A stretch of 38,513 nt of DNA from Methylosinus sp. Ce-a6 (GCF_009811655.1 NZ_BGJX01000032.1:1-38513); one strand, 5' to 3'; shown: positions 8,148 to 16,977, numbered from the stretch's first letter. Program-made: numbers and translations. Notes: generated from the letters alone by a model not told the origin.

Positions 8148-8495
8148 TTATTCGATGACGAGATAGCCTTCCGCGGTATCCTCGTGATAGTCGCCGAAGA
8201 AACGGTAACGGCCGATGGCCAGCGGTCGGATCTGCATGGTGATCGTTCCATTGCCGGCGACCAGCTTCTCGACCCGCAGGGTCTTGCTCTCGAATTCTTC
8301 CGGAGTGGAGTCGAGGTTCTTCACCACCAGAGTGATCGGCGTATTGGCGGGGGCGTGGATTTCAGCCGGCTGGAAGCGGTGATCCTTGATGGATATGCTC
8401 AACGACGCCTGCTCTGCGAGCGCGAAGGCCGTCGAGGCGGCGAGCGTGACGGCGCCGATCGATGACGCCAGAAACAACTTACCCGAAGTCTTCAT
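8148..8495 (-). CDS. Periplasmic cupredoxin-domain protein
   Basis: A 115-residue exported protein: signal peptide residues 1-27 (ending AFALA), then a small beta-sandwich with SISIKDHRFQP, ANTPITLVVKN, EEFESKTL and FFGDYHEDTAEGYLVIE. This matches the cupredoxin-like domain of EfeO/P19-type iron-transport partners. There is no Cys, so it lacks a type-1 copper site; His, Glu and Asp of DYHED and EFES could bind metal. GAGAAAGG precedes the start. It lies 15 bases after the stop of the double-domain outer-membrane protein, so the two are an operon. No FTR1-type permease is nearby, which is unusual for this family. Confidence 0.8.
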   Translation of the reverse strand: MKTSGKLFLASSIGAVTLAASTAFALAEQASLSISIKDHRFQPAEIHAPANTPITLVVKNLDSTPEEFESKTLRVEKLVAGNGTITMQIRPLAIGRYRFFGDYHEDTAEGYLVIE

Positions 8496-8510
8496 TTTTC
8501 GCCTTTCTCG

Positions 8511-10280
8511 TCAGAATTCGACGCCGAGCTGAACCCGCGCCATATGGCGCGTGAAGTTCACGAGGTCCAGCGCATGCGTCGCGCCGCCGGCATGACCTCG
8601 AAGCTGGGTGGAGAACGCCGCCGACAAGAACATTTTCTTCGTCAGCCGCACATGCAGGGACGGGCCGGCGAAAAGCGCCTGTCCGTCGAGATTCTGGAAG
8701 GCGAACCCGCCGGTGTGATGGCGATAGTACTGCAACCCGCCGCCCAGCGCCACTATCGGCGTGACGCGATAGGTGAGGCCGCCGGTGACGCCGGTCGTCG
8801 ATTCGCGGTCCCATTTGTTCTCGCCGAGCCCGCGTGAGATTTCCGGCTCATAGACCAAGTTCAGAGCGCCGTAGAAGCGGTCGGGGACGAGTTCGGTGTC
8901 GACGATGAGTTTCGTTTCGACTTCGAAAGCGGTCTCGCGATGGCCGCTGTTGCCCGAGACATGGCCCCATTCCGGCTCGACCTGGAACGTGACGCCGAAC
9001 GGCGAGGGCCCGCGTTCGAGCAGGACATATCGGGCTTCGGCCGACAGGCCTCGCAAGCTGGTCCCCGAATAATCATCGAAACCGTCGACGCCGCGGATGC
9101 GGTGGTTGGCCCCGATCACCCCGAAGGAATATTGGAAATTCTGCGTCAGCGTGTGCTCGAGCTCGATTTTCTGCTCGATCGACCGGTAGTCGCCAGCATA
9201 GCCGTCTCGGGCGAGTCGCGCGAGAAAATCGTCCGCGCCCGGATCATAGGCGAGCCGGCGCTTGCCGAAGCGGACGAGGCTGATGAATTCGAGTTCCTTC
9301 TCGCCCTCCGCATCGATGTCGGCGCCCTCGGTGAAGCCGAAGAGGTAATGCGTGTCGATCTCGTGGAACCTATCGGAGCTCGGCTGTGCGAGCAGTCGTT
9401 CCAGAGGCGAGCCCGACGGCCCGCCCGCCAGATCGAAATGGTAGCTCAGCCCGGCGCGAATTGCGTGGAAGCGATTGCTCGCGCCGGTCAGCGTCGCAGC
9501 CCGAGTAAGCGTATCGCCGTCGGCGTTCGCCTCGTTGAACGCATGGCCGCCGCTGCGGCCGAGGTCGACATAGAGATATTCCAGTTTCGCCGACCACTCC
9601 GGCGAGAACGCCCATTCGAGCCCGCCGCCGGCCGCGAAGCCGGCATGGGTCCAGGCGTGAAAACCTTCGCCGGAATTGTTGCCGAGGGCGTCGACGTAAA
9701 CGAAGCGACTGCCGCCGCCCCCATAGGCCAGACCGCCGGTCGCGTAGACGAGGAAAGTCGGCGTCGGCGCATAGCCGAGGCGCGCGCGCGTCGTGCCGAA
9801 CCAATCGATCGTCTGATGCGCGGCCGCCAGTCTCGGCGCGATCGCCTTCGAGCCGCCGCTCAGGCCCGCCGCCTGAATATCGCTCTCCAGGCCGAACACG
9901 ACATTGCCGGCCTGCCAGTTATGGCCGGCTTGGAACCCGCCGAGGACGCCGCCGGGATCGAGACCAGGCAATGTCCAGACCGCGCCGGTCGGAGCAAGCG
10001 CTTCGGTCTCGAAACCCGAAAGACGCGACCCCGAGCCTGAGCCGCCGCCGAAATTGGAGCCGATGTAGAAGCCCGCCCAAACGAATGGAGCTGGGACGTC
10101 GGCTGCGCTCGGCGGAGCAGGGCGAGGCGCAGGGTCGCCGGCGGCCGCCGGCGACGCGAGAGTGAGGATCGAGGCGATCGCCGCCGCGGAAAGCGGCGCC
10201 GAGCGATGCTCACTCCGGCGGCTCCTTACCGAACTCGAAGGATGCTCCTGTAGTCGAGAAAGCTTCCAAAGAACAAACAT
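8511..10280 (-). CDS. Two-domain outer-membrane protein (Omp25-like barrel plus second barrel)
   Basis: A 589-residue exported protein. A long N-terminus with a hydrophobic segment ending SPAAAG is the signal. Residues about 65-305 form an Omp25/Omp31-like barrel (FVWAGFYIGSNFGGG at the start, IRAGLSYHFDLAG at the end). Residues about 320-589 form a second beta-rich unit that begins EIDTHYLFGFTEGADI and ends HMARVQLGVEF, the aromatic C-terminus expected of an outer-membrane protein. The second unit resembles transporter-like outer-membrane proteins near metal genes. The frame is open to 10409, but ATG 10280 has GGAG at good spacing and gives a proper signal sequence. It is co-transcribed with the cupredoxin, which may deliver or receive its cargo. 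Confidence 0.75.
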   Translation of the reverse strand: MFVLWKLSRLQEHPSSSVRSRRSEHRSAPLSAAAIASILTLASPAAAGDPAPRPAPPSAADVPAPFVWAGFYIGSNFGGGSGSGSRLSGFETEALAPTGAVWTLPGLDPGGVLGGFQAGHNWQAGNVVFGLESDIQAAGLSGGSKAIAPRLAAAHQTIDWFGTTRARLGYAPTPTFLVYATGGLAYGGGGSRFVYVDALGNNSGEGFHAWTHAGFAAGGGLEWAFSPEWSAKLEYLYVDLGRSGGHAFNEANADGDTLTRAATLTGASNRFHAIRAGLSYHFDLAGGPSGSPLERLLAQPSSDRFHEIDTHYLFGFTEGADIDAEGEKELEFISLVRFGKRRLAYDPGADDFLARLARDGYAGDYRSIEQKIELEHTLTQNFQYSFGVIGANHRIRGVDGFDDYSGTSLRGLSAEARYVLLERGPSPFGVTFQVEPEWGHVSGNSGHRETAFEVETKLIVDTELVPDRFYGALNLVYEPEISRGLGENKWDRESTTGVTGGLTYRVTPIVALGGGLQYYRHHTGGFAFQNLDGQALFAGPSLHVRLTKKMFLSAAFSTQLRGHAGGATHALDLVNFTRHMARVQLGVEF

Positions 10281-10613
10281 CGCGCGCTCCAGAAGTCTCT
10301 CTGTCTCCAGACTTGGAGAGAAAAGACATGTCTGCTGTTTCGTAACGTAATAACCAGGGTAGTTGTCGTATATATGTAGGTCAATGACAAAGATTTGGAT
10401 CATTTCCAAGCTGGATATGGCCGGAATGTTACAACTTCTGATGTCGATTTACAGACAAGGCTCCGAAGGCCAGAAATTCCGGGGAGGGGATGCGGGCCGC
10501 GACGCACAGGCAAGCGCAGGAGCGCCGAGTCGGCGATCAGATCGAAGGACGCGTCGTCTATATGAAGGCGGAGTCGATATTGACAGACGCACGGACGCGT
10601 CAGCGGAGCACCG
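10281..10613 (-). promoter_or_regulatory. Leader and promoter region of the OMP-cupredoxin operon
   Basis: This 333-bp gap is AT-richer than its surroundings. On the minus strand TTGACC (10384-10379) and TACCCT (10361-10356) are separated by 17 bases and fit a sigma-70 promoter. The predicted leader carries an inverted repeat AAGTCT/AGACTT (10293-10298 and 10309-10314) just before the start codon, which could form a hairpin near the ribosome site. No gene is recognised here. Confidence 0.4.
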
Positions 10614-11537
10614 CTAATGACAATCCATTCCCGGCGGATGGACGACGGCCAGCAGGGATGACGCCGTCAGGATGGCGAGCCCCGCGCACTGCTCCAGCGC
10701 CACATTGCGGGCGAGCGCGATCATGCCGCCATTCGAATGCGTCGACAAACGCGGCGTGAGGACGAAGCGATTCACGGCGGCGATCGCGATCATCGCCGAC
10801 GCCGCCGCGAACTTGAAAATCACGATCCGGCCCCATCCCGAGGCGACGAAAGACTCGAGCGATTGCGCTCGCGGGAGGGCGTTGACGACTCCGCCCAGAA
10901 GAATTGCGGCGACGGAGAGCATGCCGACTGGCGAAAAACGACGAAGGGCGAGCTCGGCGGCGAATCCTCCACCCGTCCGCAGAGAGTGGGCCAGTAGAAG
11001 ACCGAGCGGCGGCAGAGCCCCGAGCCATACGGCGCCACCGACCACATGCAATCCGTAGGCAGCGGTCACGATCCAGCGTTCGTGGCCCGGCAAGGAGGCC
11101 GGATGGCCGATCCAGGCCTGACTCGCGAGCAGCGTGGCGGCAAGCGCAACGATGAGCACCGTCGCTCGATTGGGCGCGAACAGGCGCCGTCTGGCGACGA
11201 GCGCCGCAAGGGAGAGCATGATCGCCGCGATCACGCGGAACGCCCAGACCTTCCCGAAACTGGTTTCGAGAAAATAGGCCCGCAAGGTTTCGGTGTCGAA
11301 GAGCCCGCCGACGTCCTGGACGAGGTCGACGATGGAGACGCCGACCCAGAGCAGCGCCGAAAACGTCGCGACGAGAGTCGATGCCGTCAGCAGGGGGCGC
11401 ATGACCTTCGCCACTGACGCCCAGTTCGCATCCGGGCGCCGAGGCGACGCATAGAACGGGAACAGCGACGCCCCGACAAGGAGCGTCGCCGCCGTGAATT
11501 GCGCCCATCGCGTCGCGACGAGCGCTGCGGCGAGCAT
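10614..11537 (-). CDS. copD: Copper resistance membrane protein CopD
   Basis: A 307-residue protein with about eight membrane helices. The CopD signature is present: GHPASLPGHERW, then the helix GLHVVGGAVWLGALPPLG. CopD works with CopC in copper import across the inner membrane or in periplasmic copper handling. ATG 11537 follows GGTGAGTGGG; a GTG at 11546 overlapping the copC stop is an alternative start. The GTGA overlap with copC shows translational coupling. It is the last gene of the four-gene minus-strand operon. Confidence 0.9.
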   Translation of the reverse strand: MLAAALVATRWAQFTAATLLVGASLFPFYASPRRPDANWASVAKVMRPLLTASTLVATFSALLWVGVSIVDLVQDVGGLFDTETLRAYFLETSFGKVWAFRVIAAIMLSLAALVARRRLFAPNRATVLIVALAATLLASQAWIGHPASLPGHERWIVTAAYGLHVVGGAVWLGALPPLGLLLAHSLRTGGGFAAELALRRFSPVGMLSVAAILLGGVVNALPRAQSLESFVASGWGRIVIFKFAAASAMIAIAAVNRFVLTPRLSTHSNGGMIALARNVALEQCAGLAILTASSLLAVVHPPGMDCH

Positions 11538-11542
11538 CCCAC

Positions 11543-11899
11543 TCACCGTTGAACGTCGAAGCCGAAGCTTCCCTGAGTCGTGTGCGAGTCGACCGACAAG
11601 GCTCGCCAGCGCACCGTATAATGCCCGGGTGGCAGAGGCTCGACCCCGACTTGCGCCGTAGTCCCGCTGACGCGAGGCTTGCCGGAATCGACCCGCGCTC
11701 CGGCCGAGTTCAGCACCTCGATCGAGGTGAAGGAACTTTCGACCTCCTGCGTGAAATAGAGGGAAACCGCCGAGGGCGCTCCGCTGATCGTGCTCCCCAC
11801 CCGTGGGTCGGCGTGTTCGAGGATGGCGTGGGCGCGCGCCCCACCGGCGACGCCGGCGCAAAGGCACGCGAGAAGCATTGAAATGATCGTGCGACGCAT
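11543..11899 (-). CDS. copC: Periplasmic copper-binding protein CopC
   Basis: A 118-residue exported protein. The signal peptide ends GGARA, so the mature protein starts with HAILEHADP. The N-terminal His, a central Asp/Glu and the final SVDSHTTQGSFGFDV are the Cu(II) site of CopC proteins. There is no Met-rich Cu(I) loop, so it is probably the Cu(II)-only class. It lies two bases after the stop of the outer-membrane gene and overlaps the possible GTG start of copD. Copper would move outer-membrane protein to CopC to CopD, by analogy with known operons. Confidence 0.92.
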   Translation of the reverse strand: MRRTIISMLLACLCAGVAGGARAHAILEHADPRVGSTISGAPSAVSLYFTQEVESSFTSIEVLNSAGARVDSGKPRVSGTTAQVGVEPLPPGHYTVRWRALSVDSHTTQGSFGFDVQR

Positions 11900-11901
11900 G
11901 A

Positions 11902-12924
11902 CTACCTGCCCCCTTCATACGAGACCGCCGTCGGGCGGCCGATCGTCGTCGGCAGAACGCCCGGGATGATCGGGCGACCGACGCTTCTCGGGAAAATATC
12001 GTCCAGATAGAAGTGGAGTTGAGCCAACCAGCCGATGTCCCGACCGCTTTTTCGGTTGATGGGGATGATGGCCTCGGCGCCGATTTGGAAGTAGTTGCCG
12101 ACCCAGATGACGCCGGGATTGACCGTGCCTCTGGTCGTGAACCCGGACGTCTCTCGATTGGCGAGGGGGGTAACGAATCGCGCCTCGACGATCGGAATGA
12201 GCCGCGCAGCGAAATCCGGCAGGCCGATATCGACGACATTGCTCTGCAGATAGCGGAAATTGTAATGCAGCGTCCCGCCCCAGACCAGGAAGCGCGGATT
12301 GTGCTCGACGTCGAAATCGAACCCGCTGTCCGGATCGAAACCCGCCACCGTGACCGTGCGCGGCCAAGTCGGCACGGCGTAGCCGAACTGGCCGGTCACG
12401 CCGAAAGCCCGCGCCCAGGAGAGCGTATCGGGCACGAGGTCGCCGAACCCTTTGCCGAACCAGACGGTCGGCGTCAGCACGTTGAACTTCTCGGCGCCGA
12501 CCGATGGATTGCCGGTCTTGCCCCATTCGACCGACAAGCCCGCAGACATTACGAATTCGGCTTCGGGATCGGTCAGGAACTGATATTTCAGCGTCGTTTC
12601 CAGATTTTGCCAGCCGCTGGCGCTCGGTCCGCCGGGCACGCGCAGACGCGTGAAGGCGGAGCCGATTGAGATGCCGACGTCATCGGTGATGCGTTTCGAA
12701 AACTCGCCGGAAATATCGAGCTGCCGCGCGGAAGGATCGTCGCCGTTCTTCAGCACGGAGATGGTGGGCAGCGACAATTCGTCGGCGACGCACGGGTCGT
12801 CGACCGCGAGTGTGGCTGGAAAGAACCTCGAGCCGACGAAACAATGGGCCCCGGCTTGTGTCGTAGAGAAGAGCGCGGTCAGGCTCGCGGCCGCCGCGGT
12901 GTAGACTCGGATTGTGCGCGTCAT
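11902..12924 (-). CDS. Outer-membrane protein of the copC-copD operon
   Basis: A 340-residue exported protein. The signal peptide ends about AGAHC. The rest is alternating beta strand with repeated FG, YQF and GYAVP stretches, and includes LETTLKYQFL, WARAFGVTGQFGYAVPTWP and YFQIGAEAIIPINRKSG. It resembles transporter-type outer-membrane barrels (MetA-pathway/TbuX-like folds) seen beside copCD. No plug or TonB box is visible. It is the second gene of the operon, two bases upstream of copC. A copper-uptake role is inferred from position. Confidence 0.65.
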   Translation of the reverse strand: MTRTIRVYTAAAASLTALFSTTQAGAHCFVGSRFFPATLAVDDPCVADELSLPTISVLKNGDDPSARQLDISGEFSKRITDDVGISIGSAFTRLRVPGGPSASGWQNLETTLKYQFLTDPEAEFVMSAGLSVEWGKTGNPSVGAEKFNVLTPTVWFGKGFGDLVPDTLSWARAFGVTGQFGYAVPTWPRTVTVAGFDPDSGFDFDVEHNPRFLVWGGTLHYNFRYLQSNVVDIGLPDFAARLIPIVEARFVTPLANRETSGFTTRGTVNPGVIWVGNYFQIGAEAIIPINRKSGRDIGWLAQLHFYLDDIFPRSVGRPIIPGVLPTTIGRPTAVSYEGGR

Positions 12925-13000
12925 GAACTACGCCTCGACATGAATGATCTCGAGAGCCGCGCGCGACAATCGCCCGCGGCCCGATTGAATGCGGTCGAGA

Positions 13001-13414
13001 TCAGATCGCGGGAGGAGCGCGAGGCTGCGCGAAAACGACGGGAGCGCGCGGCGCGAAAGGCGCCGACTGAATCCTCGAAGGCGCGATGGACGGGACGCGG
13101 TCCATCGCTGGCGCGCCGGAGGTCGGCAGAAAGCCTAGAAGTGAGGCGTTTTCGCAGAAGGGGCAGCAGCAACCGTCATCGGGTGAAGGGGCGTCGCGCC
13201 GCCGATCCGGCCCATCGCCCTGGTGACGAGAGGCGCAATCGCCGGCGTGCGTGTCCGAGAAACCGGCGACGGAATGTTCGAGCGAGGCAGCCCCACCGGC
13301 GAACGCTGAATGCAACCATGGCGCGAGCAAGATCGCGAGCAGCAGAGCGAAGAACCACCCTCGCCGCCCGTGAGCGGAGGTCGAGCAAAGCGTATTCGAT
13401 CGGGGCACATGCAT
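13001..13414 (-). CDS. DUF2946-like Cys-rich exported protein
   Basis: A 137-residue protein with one hydrophobic segment (about 20-39, WFFALLLAILLAPWLHSAFA) as signal or anchor. A Cys cluster DGCCCPFCENASLLG (Cys82-84, Cys87) and several His residues (HSVAG, THAGDC, SRHQGD) precede a Pro-rich tail. The Asp-Gly-Cys-Cys-Pro-Phe-Cys arrangement is that of DUF2946 proteins found next to outer-membrane metal transporters. The CxxC-type cluster could bind Cu(I). It is the first gene of the minus-strand copper operon, 76 bases upstream of the outer-membrane gene. Confidence 0.6.
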   Translation of the reverse strand: MHVPRSNTLCSTSAHGRRGWFFALLLAILLAPWLHSAFAGGAASLEHSVAGFSDTHAGDCASRHQGDGPDRRRDAPSPDDGCCCPFCENASLLGFLPTSGAPAMDRVPSIAPSRIQSAPFAPRAPVVFAQPRAPPAI

Positions 13415-13667
13415 TCGCCGGGTCCGCGCCGCTTGAGGAGCCGGCGGAGCTTATACGAGTTTCATAGCGCAGGCGAGAGAAGGGCGCGAGCCCCTTCGAA
13501 GAAAAGACCCTTTGCCATTGGCGAGCGTGCATTGGGCGGCTATATTGCATCCGGGTAGTGACGCGCTGCCCCTGGGCGTGGAAACCTTGAGAGCACCGGC
13601 AGAGGCGCCGGCCGGAACGGCGCCGAGGGTCATGCCCCGTCGAATGGCGTAACAACGGCTTCGGCCA

Positions 13668-14040
13668 TTGCCGGCCTCCGCGGGCTATCGCCACAAGGAA
13701 GGCGAATTCAGTCTCACGCTCAGCGACGCCGCCGACGGGCTGGAACTCGCCAAGCTCACCTTCGTCGTTATAGGCCAACAAGGCGTCGGAACGCCCATCG
13801 TTTTGATTGGGGGCTTGCAAGGCCCGTCGTCGCATTGTGGCCCTCATACCAAAGCTCGCATCGTGCAGGCGACTCGGGCGCTATCCGGCCTCAGGCCCAA
13901 AATGGTCGTTTCCATCGCCGCCTCCGCATTCGCGCGAACGATCGGCTCGGCGTTATGACCGCTCTGAAGCCGGGTATGCGGAGCGCCGCCACCGCTTCGT
14001 AGGAAAGGACGCAATAGGCTGTTGCGGCAGCAGGCGATGA
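13668..14040 (+). pseudogene. VirK/YbjX (DUF535)-like gene remnant
   Basis: The plus strand reads GYRHKEGEFSLTL, DGLELAKLTF, PIVLIGGLQGP, IVQATRALSGLRPKMVV and AASAFARTIG, the core of DUF535 proteins. After a stop at 13956-13958, a shifted frame gives GYAERRHRFVGKD, which also fits the family. There is no normal start, and the protein is cut at both ends and broken by frameshifts. It lies in the 876-bp space between the copper operon and the histidine kinase gene. Confidence 0.5.
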
Positions 14041-14180
14041 CCCCTTGCGAGGATCACGTCCCCTGGAGCGGTGTAACTGAAGCGGTGCGAACGCTGCGAT
14101 TTTCGGCTTTAGCCGGGAAGGTCATTCAACTGCAATGGGAGCTGAACGGCTCTTACGGACATGGTGAGCTTCGCGAGCTC

Positions 14181-14331
14181 CGAGCTGTCCGCATCGAATA
14201 TCGCCGCAACGATTTCCGAGTCTCGAAATTTTGACGGAAACAGATATCGAATTCTCATTGAACGACGACGCCACGCACGCCGGGCTCGCCTATCGCTTCA
14301 ACTTCACACGGTCGTCAGCAACAGAACCCTG
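14181..14331 (+). pseudogene. Omp25-like outer-membrane protein C-terminal remnant
   Basis: One frame reads VRIEYRRNDF, and the adjacent frame reads SLNDDATHAGLAYRFNF. Together they resemble the last strands of an Omp25-type barrel (RIEYRYNDFGS ... AGLAYRFNF). The shift and the absence of any upstream barrel mean only a fragment is left. It overlaps the 3' end of the histidine kinase on the other strand. Confidence 0.35.
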
Positions 14332-15705
14332 AAAGGCATCCGCTTTCGGAAACTGTAAGATGAATACGGCGCCGCCGCCGAGGTTGTCCTCCACGCAAAC
14401 ACTTCCGTGATGCGCTTTCATGATTTCTTTGACGATCGCAAGCCCGAGGCCTGCCCCACCGCCGCCCGCGCCTCTGGCGCGCCAGAACCTCTCGAAGATG
14501 CGATCGCGATCCTCGACACGGACGCCGCCGCCTCGGTCGGCGACGCTCACGAAAGCCTCCTCATCGACTGCGACCACGACTTCCGTTCCCGCACGGGTGT
14601 GGGAAAGACCATTCTCCACGAGATTACGGATGGCGTCCTCGATTCCATAACGGCTTCCCTTGATAAAGACCGCATGGTCCACGCCTTGGGCGGCCAGCGA
14701 GACGCCGCGTGCGACCGCGAGCGGCGCCATGTATTCGACAACCTCGGCGGCGACAGCCGCCAGATCGACGGTCGCCGATACGTCGAGCGCGATGGCGTCG
14801 AGACGGGCGACGCGAAGAAGCTGCTCGACCAGTCGGCTCATCCGCGCCACGTCGAGCTTCAATTTTGCGAGTTCGCCATTTCCCTGGAGTTGATCGAGTC
14901 CAGCCGAGACGACGGCGAGCGGCGTGCGCAATTCATGCGCGGCGTTAGCGGTGAATTGACGCTGGACGGAGAATCCCTTCTCCAGGCGATCGAGCGCGTG
15001 ATTCATTGCTTCGACCAGCGGCCCAATTTCCGCGGGAAGGTTTTCTTGGCGAAGCCGCACCGTGAGACTCGCAGGATTGATCGCGGCGGCTTGCGCGGAG
15101 ATTTCTCGGAGCGGTTGCAACCCACGCCGGATAGCCAGTATGCCGATCGCCAGGGTGGCAAAGACAATGAGCGGTATTGTCCAGGCGACGTCAAAAACGA
15201 ATTCGCGTAGGATCGTATGGACGAACTCGCTGACGTTCGCCGCACGCGCGATCGTGATCGACAGCGTTCCGGCGCCGCTGTCAACCCTCATGGTGAGGCC
15301 GTGGTAATTCTGTTCCGTGCGCCCGAATTCTTCGAGGCGGAAATAGTTCGGCTCATCGCTCGCCACAGGCCAGCTTGAAACGAGATTGCGAACGTCAGAG
15401 TTCGAGGCCGCGATGAGCTGACCGTTCGGATCGCGAATGGCGAACAGAAATATGTCCGCAGACGATTCATATACGCCCGCGAGCTTCGACGAGAGGCTGA
15501 ATTGGGGCTTCGCGTCGTCGCCGAGCGTGACGAGAGCCGCCAGGTCGACCGCACGCCGCCGCAGGTCGAGATCGCCGAGCGAATCCGCCGTTTGGTAGGC
15601 TTGATAGACGAGCGCCGCCACTCCGATCAGAGTTGCCACGACGTAGAGCGCCGCGAGCCGAACGGCCAATTGGAACTCGAGAGAGAGTCCGGCGAGCCAT
15701 CTCAT
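14290..15705 (-). CDS. Two-component sensor histidine kinase
   Basis: A 471-residue inner-membrane sensor. TM1 is at about residues 12-37 and TM2 at about 170-192, with a 130-residue periplasmic sensor between them that has no recognisable metal motif. A HAMP linker follows, then the H-box NAAHELRTPLAVV with His257, the N-box DAIRNLVENGLSH, and the G-boxes VADRGGGVRVEDR and GAGLGLAIVKE. This is a QseC/PmrB-type kinase. The start overlaps the response-regulator stop by 4 bases, so the pair is co-translated. It is transcribed away from the 16.6-kb operon and may sense the signal that operon handles. Confidence 0.9.
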   Translation of the reverse strand: MRWLAGLSLEFQLAVRLAALYVVATLIGVAALVYQAYQTADSLGDLDLRRRAVDLAALVTLGDDAKPQFSLSSKLAGVYESSADIFLFAIRDPNGQLIAASNSDVRNLVSSWPVASDEPNYFRLEEFGRTEQNYHGLTMRVDSGAGTLSITIARAANVSEFVHTILREFVFDVAWTIPLIVFATLAIGILAIRRGLQPLREISAQAAAINPASLTVRLRQENLPAEIGPLVEAMNHALDRLEKGFSVQRQFTANAAHELRTPLAVVSAGLDQLQGNGELAKLKLDVARMSRLVEQLLRVARLDAIALDVSATVDLAAVAAEVVEYMAPLAVARGVSLAAQGVDHAVFIKGSRYGIEDAIRNLVENGLSHTRAGTEVVVAVDEEAFVSVADRGGGVRVEDRDRIFERFWRARGAGGGGAGLGLAIVKEIMKAHHGSVCVEDNLGGGAVFILQFPKADAFQGSVADDRVKLKR

Positions 15706-16379
15706 GATTTATTCTCGCATAACAAATAGCCGACGCCTCTCACGGTGTGGATTTCGGCGGAGGCTCCGGCTTCGAGCAGTTTACGCCGTAGATGATGGAT
15801 GTGCACGGGAATGGCGTTCGATTCCAATTCGTCGCCCATGCCATAGAGCTTTTCTTCGAGTAGCGCTTTCGGGACCACTCGGCCGACGCGTCGCATCAAA
15901 TGTTCCAGAATGGCGATTTCACGGCGCGGCGGCGTAATCGACTTTCTATCCACTTTGACGTCGCGCCCGACCGTGTCGAAGGTGACATTCCCCGCCTGCA
16001 GAACCGTCCCGAGCGCGCCGCCCGGCCGCCGCAAGAGCGCTTTCACGCGAGCGATCAATTCCTCCGTAGCGAAGGGTTTGACGAGATAATCGTCAGCTCC
16101 GCTATCGAGGCCGCCCACGCGATCTTCCACACCGTCCCGGGCTGTGAGGATGAGGATCGGCACGCAGTTTCCGCTCGAACGGGTTTCAGCGAGCAAGGCG
16201 AGGCCGTCGCCATCTGGTAGACCGAGATCGAGAATCGCCGCATCATAGGGCATGAGCGAGAGCGCTTCGCGGCCGTCTGCGCAGGTTCCCACGGAATCGA
16301 TGACGAATCCGGCGCGGCCCAAAGCCGCCGCCAGCAGCTCGACAAGGCGAGGCTCGTCCTCGATCAACAAGAGCCGCAA
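15702..16379 (-). CDS. OmpR-family response regulator (QseB/PmrA type)
   Basis: A 225-residue regulator: receiver domain (EDE at 7-9, phosphoacceptor Asp51 in AAILDLGLPDGDG, Thr79, Lys101 in VKPF) and a C-terminal winged helix (SNAIPVHIHHLRRKL, IHTVRGVGYLL). The closest pattern is QseB/PmrA/TctD. It is the first gene of the two-component pair. Its likely targets include the divergent operon starting at 16597, whose upstream region has a hexamer-N5-hexamer repeat typical of sites for this subfamily. Confidence 0.93.
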   Translation of the reverse strand: MRLLLIEDEPRLVELLAAALGRAGFVIDSVGTCADGREALSLMPYDAAILDLGLPDGDGLALLAETRSSGNCVPILILTARDGVEDRVGGLDSGADDYLVKPFATEELIARVKALLRRPGGALGTVLQAGNVTFDTVGRDVKVDRKSITPPRREIAILEHLMRRVGRVVPKALLEEKLYGMGDELESNAIPVHIHHLRRKLLEAGASAEIHTVRGVGYLLCENKS

Positions 16380-16476
16380 TCCAGTATTCCCCCTGCTCCG
16401 ATGCTCACGTTCTCGTCGCCGATTATCCGAGCACCCGTTGTTTATCGCAATATTAAGGGGGAGTGGCGCGGTTTCT

Positions 16477-16492
16477 CATAAAACTGCCTTAA
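16477..16492 (+). promoter_or_regulatory. Putative response-regulator box, copy 1
   Basis: CATAAAACTGCCTTAA lies 105 bp before the start of the first small secreted protein, in the shared region with the two-component system. It parses as CATAAA-N5-CTTAAC, the spacing used by PmrA/QseB-type regulators (YTTAAK-N5-YTTAAK as I recall it). An identical 16-mer is found at 17047. Confidence 0.5.
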
Positions 16493-16596
16493 CACTCCAA
16501 GGCCAAACTACCCAGGACCCGAGAACCGCCGACCCGTGAACAATGCCGCCGATCAAGGTCTGCATGGGCAACGCAAATTCTCGACAGGAGCAAGCG

Positions 16597-16977
16597 ATGA
16601 CAACGAGAACCGCGTTCCTCGTGGCGGCGGTCGTCGGCTCGGTCGGCCTCAGCCTGAATGCCGCAGCCGAAAAATTCGAGAAACTGTCAGGCGCGCAAAT
16701 TCGCGCAAAGCTCGCCGGGATGCTGTTTACCGACGAGGTGCATTGGGGTGAAGCGTACTGGCCAGACGGCAAGCTGACGAGCGACGCAATGGGCAGAAAG
16801 CGCGTAGGCAGGTGGGACGTCAAGAGAGATCAATTGTGTACGGACTACGGCAAAGATAGCAGCGAAACCGCCTGTTACGAAGTGTGGATCTCTGGAAGAA
16901 ACATGCAGCTGAGAATGCCGGGTTCTGCGAGCCTTCCATTCGAGGGCGTGCTCGAGAGGGCGCCGAACCGCCGGTAA
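16597..16977 (+). CDS. Small secreted protein, paralogue A
   Basis: A 126-residue exported protein: signal peptide 1-23 (ending SLNAAA), then EKFEKLSGAQIRAKLAGMLF, DEVHWGEAYWPDGKL, MGRKRVGRWDV, LCTDYG and TACYEVWISGRNMQLR. Two Cys in the second half could form a disulphide. It shares a clear pattern with the 25276-25623 protein in the same island. Short exported proteins of this pattern occur in Rhizobiales without a known function; I cannot assign a domain name with confidence. The upstream frame is open to 16543, but ATG 16597 has an AGGAG-like site. It is the first gene after the divergent regulator. Confidence 0.75.
   Translation: MTTRTAFLVAAVVGSVGLSLNAAAEKFEKLSGAQIRAKLAGMLFTDEVHWGEAYWPDGKLTSDAMGRKRVGRWDVKRDQLCTDYGKDSSETACYEVWISGRNMQLRMPGSASLPFEGVLERAPNRR

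Noticed and set aside
8940..10040. A 366-codon plus-strand frame opposite the outer-membrane gene
   Set aside because: Its product is Ala/Arg/Glu-rich with no recognisable fold; the minus strand encodes a coherent barrel protein with a signal peptide.
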